Positions 44,904 through 57,001 of a DNA stretch of 64,000 bases are shown here, in pieces. The stretch covers positions 1,694,250 through 1,758,249 of the forward strand of contig CAJFCJ010000010.1 in the NCBI GenBank assembly GCA_904063045.1, read 5' to 3'. Source of the DNA: Dimorphilus gyrociliatus (lineage: Eukaryota > Annelida > Polychaeta > Dinophilidae). Numbering within the stretch: position 1 is the stretch's first letter; every line of letters begins with the position of its first letter. The position numbers were made by a program, and so were the translations under genes. Under the pieces are notes generated by a model. That model was not told the DNA's origin, did no database searches, and saw nothing but the letters and a program-made list of their open reading frames with translations.

Positions 44904-47893
44904 ATGGGTAAAGGAGGTAAAGATATAAAGCGTGATCCCGAAGCAAAAATCGCTTGGGAAGAAGTTAAGAAGCATACAACCAGAGACGACAAGTAAATCT
45001 ATTAAAATGCATATTTTTTATATAATAACCTAATTTTTAAATCTCTTTCTTAAACAGGTGGCTAGTTATTAATAACAATGTTTATGATATTACTCAATGG
45101 AGTAAGAGACATCCCGGTGGTTCCAAAGTAATTAGCCATTATGCTGGACAAGATGCAACGGTTAGGACACATCTTTTTTTTCTTTAGTATAGCAATATCT
45201 CTCAGTTTTTGTATATAAGGATATATTAGTATAAGACAAAAAGTTATGTAATTTTTATCACATGATAAGAATACTCAAATCCCAAAGTACAGTTCAAAGT
45301 ATATGTATATATTCTATATTCTTGTCTACCTTGTGGTAATATCTTTGAACTCGAACTTCACCTTTAATCTTCCAAGAGGAAGTTAATTATGGATATACAG
45401 AGGGGGAAAGGGCACCATTTACGACTTTCTTATAAATTCGCCTCTTACACACATTTTCACTTCGTTTTAGGAAGCCTTCACAGCTTTTCATCCCGATAAA
45501 AATTTTGTTGGAAAATTTTTAAAAAGTATCCAAATTGGTAAAGTGAACGAGAAAGAGTTTCAATATTCGCCAGATGAATCCTCACCGGAGAAGTATAAAG
45601 CAATGAAAGAAGATTTTGAACTTTTAAGACAGAAGGCTGAGAAGAAAGGCTACTTCAAACCAAGCGTAACCTTTTTCGTGTTGAGTCTTCTCCATATTGT
45701 ACTATTAGAACTTTTGGCTTTGGCTATTCTATACAATTTTGGAAATGGTTGGATACCATGGCTAGTTTCAGCCATGTAAGTTTGATACAAAAATAATATA
45801 TATTTCTTTTTACGTCTAACCCGAGATGTCATTTTCAGACTGTTGGCTACAGTTCAAGCACAGGCTGGGTGGTCTCAACACGATTTTGGACATTTATCTG
45901 TCTGTAAAAATTCTTATTGGAATCATTTTATTCACCAATTTACGATGTCTCTAACAAAGGTAAAATAATGCAAACTACTGAAATAAAACTATAGTAATGT
46001 ATTTCGATTGTTAGGGAGCAGCACCGTCGTGGTGGAATCATCTACATTATCAGCATCACGCTAAGCCAAACGTTGTAAGTACTTTGAGAGTTTCACCTAG
46101 AGTTTCTATTTTTTTAAGTATATCTTGTTATCTTTGAAAATTTGTGCTTTTAGTTAATTATTACTAAATACTATTTTCTTGTAAAACAGTTGGAAAAAGA
46201 TCCAGATGTTCGTCTTGAGAAAGTTTTTGTATTGGGAGAGGTTATGCCGAAGAGAATGGCTAAGAAAAAGAATACTATGCCGTACAATTTGCAACATAAA
46301 TATTTCTTTGCAAGTAAGTAGAAATCTGAGTTACAATGTATGTTATTTACAATATGAAAACACAAAAAATTGTTTTCTCCTAAATAGTTGGCCCACCACT
46401 GCTGTTTCCTATCTACTTTCAAATTATGATATTTCGTCATGTTATCCAACGTAAACACTGGCTGGTGAGTTACCCTTCATAATTATTCTCATCTGATAAG
46501 TTTTTCCCCCATAATCTATCAACAAACCACACTTATTATTTCACCATTAATATTGTAATTTTATTGTGATTTTAATATTTTCTTTCATTTGCACCTTTCT
46601 GTTCCAAAGAACTTCGAGTCAGCATGTCAAAAAAAATAAAAACCAAAAACAAACTATGCACACCCAAAGTGAAGATATATATATATTTATATATTTATAC
46701 AGTAGTATATATATATATATATTACTATATATATATATATCTTTAAATTTTAGTTTTTTAATTGTATTCTGGTTGTCCAATTATTTTTGGTTAATGTCGC
46801 AAGTAAAGAGCACAATGTTAGAATAAATAATTAGTACATGTCATGCTGACCGGCTCTCGGCAGAAAGGTGATCTGATTACTGATTTTATCATATCCAGCA
46901 GTCAGATTTTCTTTCTAACCAGGCGCTCGTTATCTTCTACGAAATTTATGTCTTAGGACAAGTTCTCCCCATTTTCTCCCCTTGATTTTTTCGTTTCATC
47001 TTCTCTCAACTTGTCCTATTTCCTTATAATCTCCCATTCTATTTCATATATTAAAATTTTTTATACATCTTATACTTATTTTTAAATGACGAGAATTTTT
47101 TTAAAATAACAATTAATTCTGATTTTTCTTTCTTAAGGACTTGTCACTCATGTTGGTTTTCTATTTCAAAATTGCTACTCTCTATAAAAGTCTACTAGGA
47201 AGCTGGGGAAGTTTATTGCTGTGGTATTTCATTATGAGGTAAATGTCTAAGTCATTTAGTTTTCTTTATAATATGCTTTACGTACTAGATGTAAAGGAAA
47301 AATTTGTCAATGCTTTATTATAGAGTGATTGAGAGTCATTGGTTCGTTTGGGTGACTCAGTCCAACCATATTCCTATGGAAATTGATGATGATAAATCTA
47401 GGGCGTGGCTTCCCCTCCAGGTACACAATTACCCTCGTCATTATGTAACATGTATTATATAATATACCATATGTCAACGAACAGCTGCACGCTACGTGCG
47501 ATATTGAAAAAAGTTACTTTAATGACTGGTTTACTGGTCATTTGAACTTCCAAATAGAACATCAGTAAGTATAACTGAGCGCACGCGCTTTAATCTTTAA
47601 ACGTTGTGGCAGTTCAATTGAATATTATGTTATATCCAGCTTATTTCCAACAATGCCAAGACACAACTTATACAAAGTCAAGGCGGATGTTGAGGCCCTA
47701 TGCAAAAAGCATAACGTTCCGTACGTCACTAAATCTTTAGGGCAAGCTTTTTATGATATTCCAAAGTAAGTTTTTCCGACTTCCTTTATTATTTTTTTTT
47801 GTCAATACGAATGAAAACAATCCGTTTTTTTGTAGAACGTTGAAACATTCTGGAGAGATATGGTACGCCCACTATCAATCCCACCATCATTAA
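44904..47893 (+). CDS. Front-end fatty acid desaturase with N-terminal cytochrome b5 domain (FADS-like)
   Basis: ER membrane enzyme inserting a double bond between an existing one and the carboxyl end of long-chain fatty acyl-CoA (delta-5/6/8 type). Twelve exons: 44904-44992, 45058-45160, 45471-45775, 45839-45959, 46015-46074, 46190-46313, 46388-46464, 47138-47238, 47324-47420, 47485-47564, 47640-47765, 47836-47893 (TAA); 446 residues, as in vertebrate FADS2. Cytochrome b5 heme motif HPGG at 48-51 with second His at 71. Hydrophobic segments lie at ~140-170 and ~270-325. Three histidine boxes: HDFGH (180-184), HYQHH (217-221) and QIEHH (382-386), the Gln-for-His change that marks front-end desaturases. 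No active-site residue is missing. Regioselectivity cannot be read from sequence. AATAAA at 48056. This family is generally absent from insects, which helps place the organism. Confidence 0.95.
46465..47137 (+). other. Long intron 7 of the desaturase gene
   Basis: The longest intron of this gene, with TA repeats near 46676-46740 mixed with TATACAGTA; no exon seen. Confidence 0.6.
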
Positions 47894-50800
47894 ACGCAAA
47901 ATATATATCATCATGAAAGCTCGATTGGAAAGAGAAAAAATATTCTTGTAATAGGCTAAAATATTTTATTTGTGCCATTTCTACAACAAAAATCTGCTTA
48001 CAACATCATTCACTTTGATAACACTATTTTCATTAAAGATTACTAATTATTTACAAATAAACTGTTAAAACTAGTAATTATTTGAACTTTTTAATCTTCT
48101 ATTACTGAAGTTTGTTTGCTTTTAGTTTTTTATATATAAAATTTATGTCATCTGGAAAGAGAAGAGGATCTGTTGTCCTCTTTTGAATTCCTTCTAATTA
48201 CGAAACCTCTTAATTTAATTTTTATATTTCGTATTTAATTAGCCTTTTCTACCAGATGCTTTCTTCTTTTCCAGAATTGTCTACTGCACTCTTTTTTTTG
48301 TCAATTATAGGCTTAATTCACATTTATAACCAGTTCATTGCTACTAATACTTCTAGATAACATAAAAAAAGACGCTCACTTTAAACGAACATCGAGGTTT
48401 GTGTAGTCTAGAAAAAAATACTAATTATCAAGTTTTATGTAACTGATATAAATACAGTACTTTATATTATAGAATTACCTTATTGCACAGATTCTATTAT
48501 TCAATAAGCTAGATTGAAAGAGCTAACAAGGAACGTGGCTTTGTCCTAACGACGTTATATTTTTATCACGTGATTCTAAACAGTGATAGGTAAGCAAATT
48601 GACAATAAAAATTGACTATTTGGTGGAGAAAGTCCAAATTACATATATCAGTTATCTATTGCTGTTGTCTGGTGTTTTTTTTTCTTCTGAGTTTTCAGAC
48701 TCGATAAATGTTTACTAAATGAATAATGTAGGCTATTGGTATTTATGGTTGAATTGAAAATGGAGCCGAAAAAACATTGGATTGCCTTTTTCCTATATAC
48801 AAAATAAACAAAAATAACTTTAAACAACCAATAAGTTTACGCCTTCAAAAGACCTTTACTTTCGGTGATAATCCAACTAATCGTAGGATCTAATTGTCAA
48901 TTCTATTTACACTTATGAGACGTAGACTATGTGTTCAATACACGGTTTTGACTATATTATCTAGTTGTTGATTTTTGAATTGATTAATTAGCTGTAGATT
49001 ATCGAGAAATCAGTTCAAAAGTTCGCTCTTTCGAACTAAGCAATTATTTATATATTCCTTGTCTAAAAGTACTTTGTTTATATAGATATTCTTTTATAAA
49101 AGTTTGCTATAGATTTGATACTTAAATGGTCTGGAGCGACATCTGTGTTTAATAGAGTATTTACGGATTGTCGACACCATCTAACGGCGATAGGATATGA
49201 TCAAACTCTTTGCTCATTTGATATCAATTCATCCAAGGACGCCAGCAGGCTCTATTCTAACGTTTAATTATGTGAAATAATATGGCGTTGTGAAAGAATT
49301 ATGCTCAATAATCTGTATTTTTTTTTTAAAGAAAATCGCCTTTATCCATCATCAAGTCCAAAGTACTGAATAAACTTTTAAGTACATAAAAACTATTATA
49401 TCACACCAGTCTCGTGTAAGGTATTGTAGTTTTCCATAAGAGGACAAAGATTGACTAGAAATGTAAAGGAGTAGGTTAACTAGTGAAATAGTAACTCAAT
49501 CGCTGTTCATTTAAATATTTGTATATTTCCATTTTCAATATCAGATAAGAAAAGAGAAAATAATTAAGGCATTTAATTACTTATTCTCTTTTCCTTCTCG
49601 CTATACATGCGTCTGTGTATTCGAGTATGAGCGTGTCCTCTCTGTCTGTCTGCCTGTCTGTTTGTCTGTTTCATTTTCTCTCTCTCTCTCTATTTCCTAT
49701 CTTTATCTTCTTCGTTTTTCCTTAATTTGCCTTTGTTACTTTTCCTATATAATAATATATAGTGAATAATATAGGGATACTTGGAATATGCCAAAGGACA
49801 ATTGTATCTTGGCATCTGTTGCACTTTCATTTTTAATATAGATTTTTTATGGGTATGAACAAACTGTCAAACTCTTTCTAACTCTTACGGATGATTGCGA
49901 AAGTTTATTAAGCCATATTCTATAAAAGAGTAGCGAAAAGGATACAAGCTTTTAAATTAATGTTTCATCATAAAAGAGATGAATTTCAGCATAAAATGCT
50001 GACTGGTAAAGAGTTGTTTAAATCCCTGGCCCAGTTACAAGAATATAACTGCTTTAAGGGGTTTTCTAGCTATCTGCAAAAGTTTATCCTCTACCCATTA
50101 ACGTAATAATAGTAATAATGATATTAATGACTTATTATCTTAGTTTTTCTATCCGCTATCCATGCAAATTGGGAGAATTTGTATTTGTTTCTAAAATAAA
50201 CAGTTAAGATGTAAAAAACTCTTTCCAACAGAGAATTGATAGAATAATCTTGAAGATTATGTTCTATTATTAATATTAATATTAAATTTCGTTAAGAGCA
50301 GAAAAACGCAAAAAAGGAAAGTAATCTTTAAAATAGACTGAGAACCTTTGAATAATGATAAAATTAAAAACTTGAATTTCATGCTAAAGATAGTGAGCAC
50401 GTTTATTTTTCTTTGTTTTTAAAATTTATAAGAGATATTGGATAACTTGTAAAAATATTCTATTAATAATTATTAAAAAAAGACACAGACTCTTAAGATG
50501 TACACAACTCTTTAATAAGAGAATTTTACAGATGATTCTAAATGAGAAAAGTATTAATGTTTAAGTATAAGTTCATATATTTTGAAAGAAATGTGTGGGT
50601 GGAGGAAAAGGAAGAGTAAAAAGTTGAGAGAGAGAGAGAGAGAGAGAGAGAATAAGATAAAAAAAGAAAGTGAACATACAGATAGATATGTGTACATAGA
50701 CACCCCCATACAAATATATGTATACAATTATACATTTATACATACTAATACATACATATATAGAGACGTTATATTAAGGGAAATTGCAAAGGGCTGCAAC

Positions 50801-51650
50801 TGCTTAATAATATCCTAGAGAAAAAAACGGAAATTACTCAATTGTCTTTATGAAATATAAATACAAAAATATTCTACGAATTTTAATTCTTAGCAAAACA
50901 ATATCAAGTATTGAAGAAGAAAATTGAAGAAATTCTTTTAATACTATCTGCTACAAGAGAAATATTTATAATTAGATTCCATTATTCTTCTCTATACAGT
51001 ATCTATTTATTGAAATACAAACAAAAATTGCAAAAGTTTGTCTACGTTTCTTTCTTTCTTTCTCCATTTTCAATGTAACTACTGTTAATACGTTAATTTT
51101 TACTTTAGCTAGATCGAGATGAAATTGTATTCTATTTATAACTTCTTTTACACGAAATGATGTATAAAAGGTATTATCGAATTTAGACACGTTTATGCAT
51201 AATTCTAGAAATTATTAATTAGACTGTAATTGATTAGAAATTAAATAGAAGCGTCTACTTTCAAACTAAAAAGACTATTGAATAGACAAAAAAATTGGAA
51301 TTATTTTACTTCCTGTAGAAAAGATACGCTTTTTCCCTTTATAATCCTTCTTTACTTTCATTTATTAGCTATTGGAAAAAGTTGAAATTTACGATATTTA
51401 AATAAGGAAAAAAGTTTAAATTTCATGTGAATATCAATTTTTTCCTCTTGTGTAACTAATTTTAGTATTAAATTGAGTAATTAAATCCGCTTAATTTCGT
51501 GATAAATACATCATGAAATGTAGAAATTGAATATAGTATAAATGAACCCGATACGAGTTCATTGAATAATGTAACGCCCGTTATTAATCTGCATTGACGC
51601 ATGTACAAGTATACATCTTTTACACAAACAACGCCTCCATAATAATTTCC
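47894..51650. other. Gene-free AT-rich stretch
   Basis: After the desaturase 3' UTR, no supported gene. Short CT/GA tracts (49676-49690, 50628-50652), a small hairpin (CAGCATAAAATGCTG near 49988) and ordinary AT-rich DNA. The last 100 bases are GC-richer and lead into the peptide gene promoter, with a TGACGCAT element near 51594. Confidence 0.5.
48056..48061 (+). promoter_or_regulatory. Poly(A) signal of the desaturase gene
   Basis: AATAAA 163 bases after the stop. Confidence 0.55.
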
Positions 51651-51660
51651 TATATAAAAA
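51651..51660 (+). promoter_or_regulatory. TATA box of the secreted peptide gene
   Basis: TATATAAAAA, 59 bases upstream of the ATG; an initiation site near 51682-51686 would leave a 5' UTR of about 25 bases. Confidence 0.6.
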
Positions 51661-51709
51661 AGAGGCGCTATTCGTAAACCGCGCATTATTAAGCTTGAAC
51701 GCGCGTCGA

Positions 51710-52879
51710 ATGGCGTCGAATTGTAAACTTTGCGCTCTTTTACTGCTTTTCTCCATTTCTTTACAGTTATGGGTCTCAAATTGTCAAGGTAAGATTTCAA
51801 GTAATTCGAACAGCATATCTTTAACTATTAATGAATTATAAGGGTTATAATTTAGGTCATTTTTTCTTTTTTTAAATCTTCTCTTTTTGACAAACAACAA
51901 AAATGTTTTATTTAATAAAATTTTCTATGGGAAATTGACAAACTTTTAGTTTATTATTAAAAATTTTAGTTTATTATTGAAAACTATTAAACAAACGTGA
52001 AAATTAACTAAGTGTATATTTCGTATTAAATATTTATTAATCTCATAATAAAGTCTAAAAAAGTGACAAACAAATTGTTTTTATTTTGCGAGGTGTGTTA
52101 GAATCATGAATAAGATATAATAAAGTGGAATGTATAGTTATGATCCTCTCTTATTTTTACATTGTATAGGAATTTGTCAATTATTAAATATCCCTTTTAA
52201 GTCGTTTTTATAAATATATATATATTTATTTATCACCATTCAAATATATATTTGCTACCTTGTTAATTAGCTTGTTAATATTCATTAATAAAGGGGAACT
52301 GAAGAGAACTAAAGGGTGGAAGAGAGAGTGAAAGAGAAAAAGTTATATCTCTTTCATGTAGGTTGTTTAATGGAAAACCTAACAGTTTTTATGGTCAATT
52401 ATCATTATTATTGAATTGTATCATTGGTAAATTTGCATTTGATACCTTGTATTCGATTGATAAAAAGGACTTGTTAGAGTCGATTTTTTTGTAAGATGTC
52501 AATAAAAACTAATAAACTGTATAAATAAAAATACTTGACGTCCCTGTTTTTTGTAATATTATTTACTTTCTACTTGAATAGGCTTAGAATAACACTTCTA
52601 AACTCATTAAGTAAGACAATCTTTCTTAAGACTATTATTAACAATTTTGAAACGAGCTATATTCATCAGTTTTCTTCTTCTTCTTCTTCTCTCCCTCTCT
52701 CTCTTTCAATTATAGATTTGTATGAACAACTTGGTCTGGATCCATTCGGATTAGAATCGCAGCTAAAGGAAGTTAGGAGAAGGGTACCGGAAGATAATGT
52801 TTGGGACTTAAAAAGAAAATTCTTCTTCGACCACTTCAGACCGAGAAAGAGGGTTCTGGGCCGAAGTAGAAAGCCATAG
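51710..52879 (+). CDS. Small secreted peptide precursor, family not recognised (neuropeptide/hormone-like)
   Basis: Two exons, 51710-51788 and 52716-52879 (TAG), joined in phase across a 927-bp intron (gtaaga donor; tttcaattatag acceptor). The 80-residue product starts with a signal peptide: MASNCKLCALLLLFSISLQL, then WVSNCQ, with cleavage expected near the exon junction. The mature part begins DLYEQLGLDPFGLESQLKEV, then RRR, VPEDNVWDL, KRK, FFFDHFRP, RKR and VLGRSRKP. Three basic clusters (RRR, KRK, RKR) look like prohormone convertase sites. There is no Gly before a dibasic site, so no classical amidation signal, and no Cys in the mature part. A TATA box precedes it and AATAAA follows (53046). 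The coding frame with signal peptide, splice phase and promoter all agree; I cannot name a family. An unseen extra exon in the intron is possible. Confidence 0.65.
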
Positions 52880-53045
52880 ACACAAAAATTTCACATTTGA
52901 TGTTGTCATGTTAAATTATTCCGTTTTTGAATAGGCGTCTTAAAAAAATTAAAAAGAAACACACAAATCACATTCTATAAAGAATATAATATATGTTTAT
53001 AATATTTTCAATTTTATTGGGGAGAGAATTCTCAATTTTTGACCT

Positions 53046-53051
53046 AATAAA
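53046..53051 (+). promoter_or_regulatory. Poly(A) signal of the secreted peptide gene
   Basis: AATAAA 167 bases after the stop. Confidence 0.5.
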
Positions 53052-53362
53052 TAAAAAAAAACAAATAAATAAAGTTCTTAAAAATATTAAAATTTTCTAT
53101 AATTTCCTCTCTATTTAAAGAATACTAAGATTGAAATTATTCATAATATGTTAATTTTATATTGTATAAAATATGGATATACAAGAGATAATCATTCATT
53201 TTAGTTATTAATAAATTATTTAATAAATGAAATTATAATAATTATAATATTATTATAATTTCTAGCCATATTTACTTAGAATCAATAGGTTATATCGTAA
53301 TTATATACACATTTCGTGTTCAATCTCTTACTTTACTTTTAATTATATACACTTCCGTCCGA

Positions 53363-53371
53363 TAGAGGGCG
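53363..53371 (+). promoter_or_regulatory. CTCF-like motif, forward
   Basis: TAGAGGGCG within CCGATAGAGGGCG; one half of a facing pair with 53427. Confidence 0.4.
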
Positions 53372-53426
53372 TATCTATTCTTTAAAGACAAACTTTACAT
53401 CGTAAATTCAACTTGCCATATTGAAA

Positions 53427-53435
53427 CGCCATCTA
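53427..53435 (-). promoter_or_regulatory. CTCF-like motif, reverse
   Basis: CGCCATCTA, the reverse complement of TAGATGGCG, 55 bases after the forward site. Confidence 0.4.
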
Positions 53436-54691
53436 CCGTAGGAAAACTAGTACTAAGCTTATTGTTTATTAATCAGGTAATTTTTGTTTATGAAGTCTAT
53501 ATTTAGGTATTTTTGTAGTTAAATTTAGGAAACGTGTAGACAATAGAGTTGTATTTTTATCATAATTACTTACATTTAATTATAATAATATCACATAATA
53601 CTAATGTACTCGAAATTGTTAGAAATTTATTACTAACGCTCTCCTCTCCCTTCTCGCCGCACCTTCCTGCCCAGTTTTTCATCCTATTGAGAATAGAATT
53701 AAACACTCCCTTCTATAACCAATTCTTTTTTAAAAAAGATGATAAAATCAAAGATAGAGTGTTATCATATCTAATCTAATATATATATATAAATTTATAT
53801 ATGTACTATATATTGGAATGTATTGATAAATGAAAAACTCTCGTAAAAAGTAAAACAAAACAGGCAGAGAAGACAAATTGTACGCCTCCGCAATTGTTTA
53901 AATATTGTGGGTTTTTTTTAGCGAATCTCAACTAAACTGTTAAAGTATTTTGAATAAAAAAAAGGATAAAAGAAAACAAGTTTAAACAAAGAAATAACAC
54001 ATAGATTTGAGATATTTCTCCAATTTTTGGATTTTTAACAATAAGAAATGTAGTTTATAATTCTATTTTATTCGTTTCATTAAACCTATATATCCTTATC
54101 TCTATTGTTCTTTTTAATCGATATTTTTTCGTGGAAAGTTCCTCTTCATTGTATAAATTTAACAGATAATACTAATTTATAGTACATTAAACATTATATA
54201 CATAATATACATTAAAAGTTGATCTTTCAAGGATAATAGTTCCAAAAGTTATCTTTCAGAATGAGAAAATTAAATGCCAGTTGGTTATTTTGGGACAACA
54301 ACAAAAAACATATAGTATTTAATAGCTATAATGTAATTATCTTTTCAAATAACAAAGTTTGTTTGTATGTTTGTTTGTTTGTTCTTTCAAGTGACAAACT
54401 TTTCGATTTGTGGAGATATGAAAAATCTGTCACTCTTTCTGAATCTCTCTCTCTCTCTCTATCTCTCTCTATCTATCTCATATACTATATACTAATGTAT
54501 AGTACATGAATCTATACTTTATAGCTAGGTAATACCTTCAATAATACGTAGTTGGATTGCATAATTTTTTCATATTTGTGGTAGATAATAATCACTCTAA
54601 TTCCTTATTCTGTTTGTTTTTTACTTGTACAGTATGCTATACGTATAATAGTTATATTGCATCATTACGAAAACAAGTCCTAAATTTTCCT

Positions 54692-54695
<4 letters not shown>

Positions 54696-54734
<39 letters not shown>
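54696..54734 (+). repeat. (CT)n microsatellite
   Basis: About 19 CT units; a shorter interrupted CT tract lies at 54441-54479. Confidence 0.95.
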
Positions 54735-54736
<2 letters not shown>

Positions 54737-55351
54737 CTCGCACTCTCTTTCTACATATATGGCAGTATAGAGCGTACACTTCATTTAAAAGCCCATTCAC
54801 ACTTTTATTACAGATAATGTTTATGATCCTTATCTATTCCTACATTCCTTCACGGCTCTGACAAAAATTCTAAATATTCGCTGTTCCTTTGCCAGATCTC
54901 TTACAGATCAATGTCATCTTATTTTATTTTCCATTCTTCACTAGTTGTTTTTAATTTTCATTATATTAACATTCCTTAGATTTAGAATGATAGTATCGTT
55001 TCATTTTCCTTGTTTGCTTGTTTGTTTGTCATTTAAAAATAAAAAGAGAAAATGGAACTGGTAAGGGAATTAAATTAGCGCCAGAGTAATGTCTTAATCT
55101 CTTTAGTGTCTAAATTAAATTTGTTAAAAGTTGAAAGTCATCGAACACTTTATAACCGGAAACTTATCCAAAAGATTGTAAATATTAAAATTTTATATAT
55201 ATAGTATATACTATAAAATACACAAAAGTTCTTTATTTATATGACTACAAATATAGATACAGTGAATAAATCACAGCTTCTGTGGCTTTTAGGGTAGAAA
55301 CTATATCTATTCTGTGGCTGTTAGGGAAGGGATATCCTCTGTTTTGCACCT

Positions 55352-55369
55352 GTTAGCACAGGTGGGCGT
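55352..55369. promoter_or_regulatory. Paired E-box palindrome CACCTG-TTAGCA-CAGGTG
   Basis: Two inverted CAGGTG E-boxes six bases apart, next to a direct repeat of TCTGTGGCTnTTAGGG (about 55278 and 55310). Isolated complex patch in AT-rich DNA. Confidence 0.35.
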
Positions 55370-55552
55370 TGCTTATCATAGAGGAGTGTTAAAAACGAAG
55401 GCCAGTCTATAATTATAATTTCTATAAAAACGTATATAAGTAGAAAGTTATATATCTTATTGAAAAGGCCATAGACCTTATCGTATTAGAAGCGAAGAGT
55501 GAATGAAAATGAAGAGAAAAAAAAACAAAAACTTTAAAAGTGAAACACTTAA

Positions 55553-55555
<3 letters not shown>

Positions 55556-55592
<37 letters not shown>
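55556..55592 (+). repeat. (GA)n microsatellite
   Basis: About 18 GA units. Confidence 0.95.
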
Positions 55593-55594
<2 letters not shown>

Positions 55595-56962
55595 AAAAAA
55601 AGATTAAAATAACAGAAATTTATTTCAGTTGTTAATTATGTTGTACTTGGATATATGCTAATTTATATTTCTCATTATTCATTTTCTCTAATTAAACGTC
55701 TTTTTATCTTTAATTAATATTTATTATAGGTATTAATATAGTATGGGGCATATCTCTCTTCTCTAATCTAGACACATCCAAAAATATATAAAATACTCAA
55801 TATCCATATATTTCTTGGCTTGTAAAAAGAATTGTTTCTAATCTATAAATAGTTTACATCATATGCACTATTAACAATGTATACTGTGCACTGTCTACAT
55901 TCTAAATACGGCTTATACTCTTACAACAAATTCCTTTGACCTTGAAGTAATTAGTCCTATTATAGAAGACTTTTTAAGAAAGTATTCTAACTATTTTGGA
56001 AATTTCTTATTGATAAATGTGCTATTAGTAAAAAGATAAATTGTTTTTTTTATCATCTATTACGGTTCAAAAACTAAAAATGAAGAGCTCAAGCTATAAT
56101 TAATTTTATCTTTTTGCAAAATTTCTAAATGTAGTCCTATAACTCCAACACTTTTTATTTCCTTTAGATAAACCATTATGAATGAACGTAAAAATGATAA
56201 TTATTGTATATATATAGAGATAAAAAGATAAGAAAGGTAATGAGAAAGTGAGAGATTGAACTGAATAAGTGCATAATTGAATTAATCTTCGATAAATGTA
56301 GCCAACTTTGCAAAGGTTATAAAAATAAAAAAAAGAAACAAAGAAATAAGTGAAAAAAGAAGTATTTTACGATATTTATCCAAGATATTTTATCTAAATA
56401 GGCTAAATCTATCGATATAGTTTAGATGCGAAAGATGGAAGAGAGGTTATTGGCCACCATGAGAAATTATTTCAAATTATATTAATTATGTATATATCAG
56501 TATGTTTTATTTATAACATACTTGTCTATTTATAATCAAAAGGTAGAGAACATGATAATTTCCCCTAATTCAAGTACAAACTAACTGTCTATATGTAAAT
56601 GTATGAAATAGAGGTACTTCCATGTTCCATAAAATACAAAATAGAAAAAGAGCATTGATTAAATAAGAGATATAAATTACTTTGGATTTGAGATTAAAAC
56701 AAATATATTACCTAATTTAATTTTCAATTTTCGTTTTTTTTCTTTTTTTTTAAAAAAAAAAAAACCTAAAATAAAATTTTAGTTTCTTAAAAAATTTGTA
56801 CTTAAAAAGCAATTTAAAGTTTAAAATTAAAAATAATAAATTACTTTACTTAGGCACACAGTACGGGATAAATTTTTACAACACCAGATGTTCATTATTC
56901 AAAATGCTATTTTTATTCAACAATATCAATTTAGTCCAAAATCCGTGGCATACTTAAAACGC

Positions 56963-56998
<36 letters not shown>
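56963..56998 (+). repeat. (TA)n microsatellite
   Basis: About 18 TA units. Confidence 0.95.
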
Positions 56999-57001
<3 letters not shown>

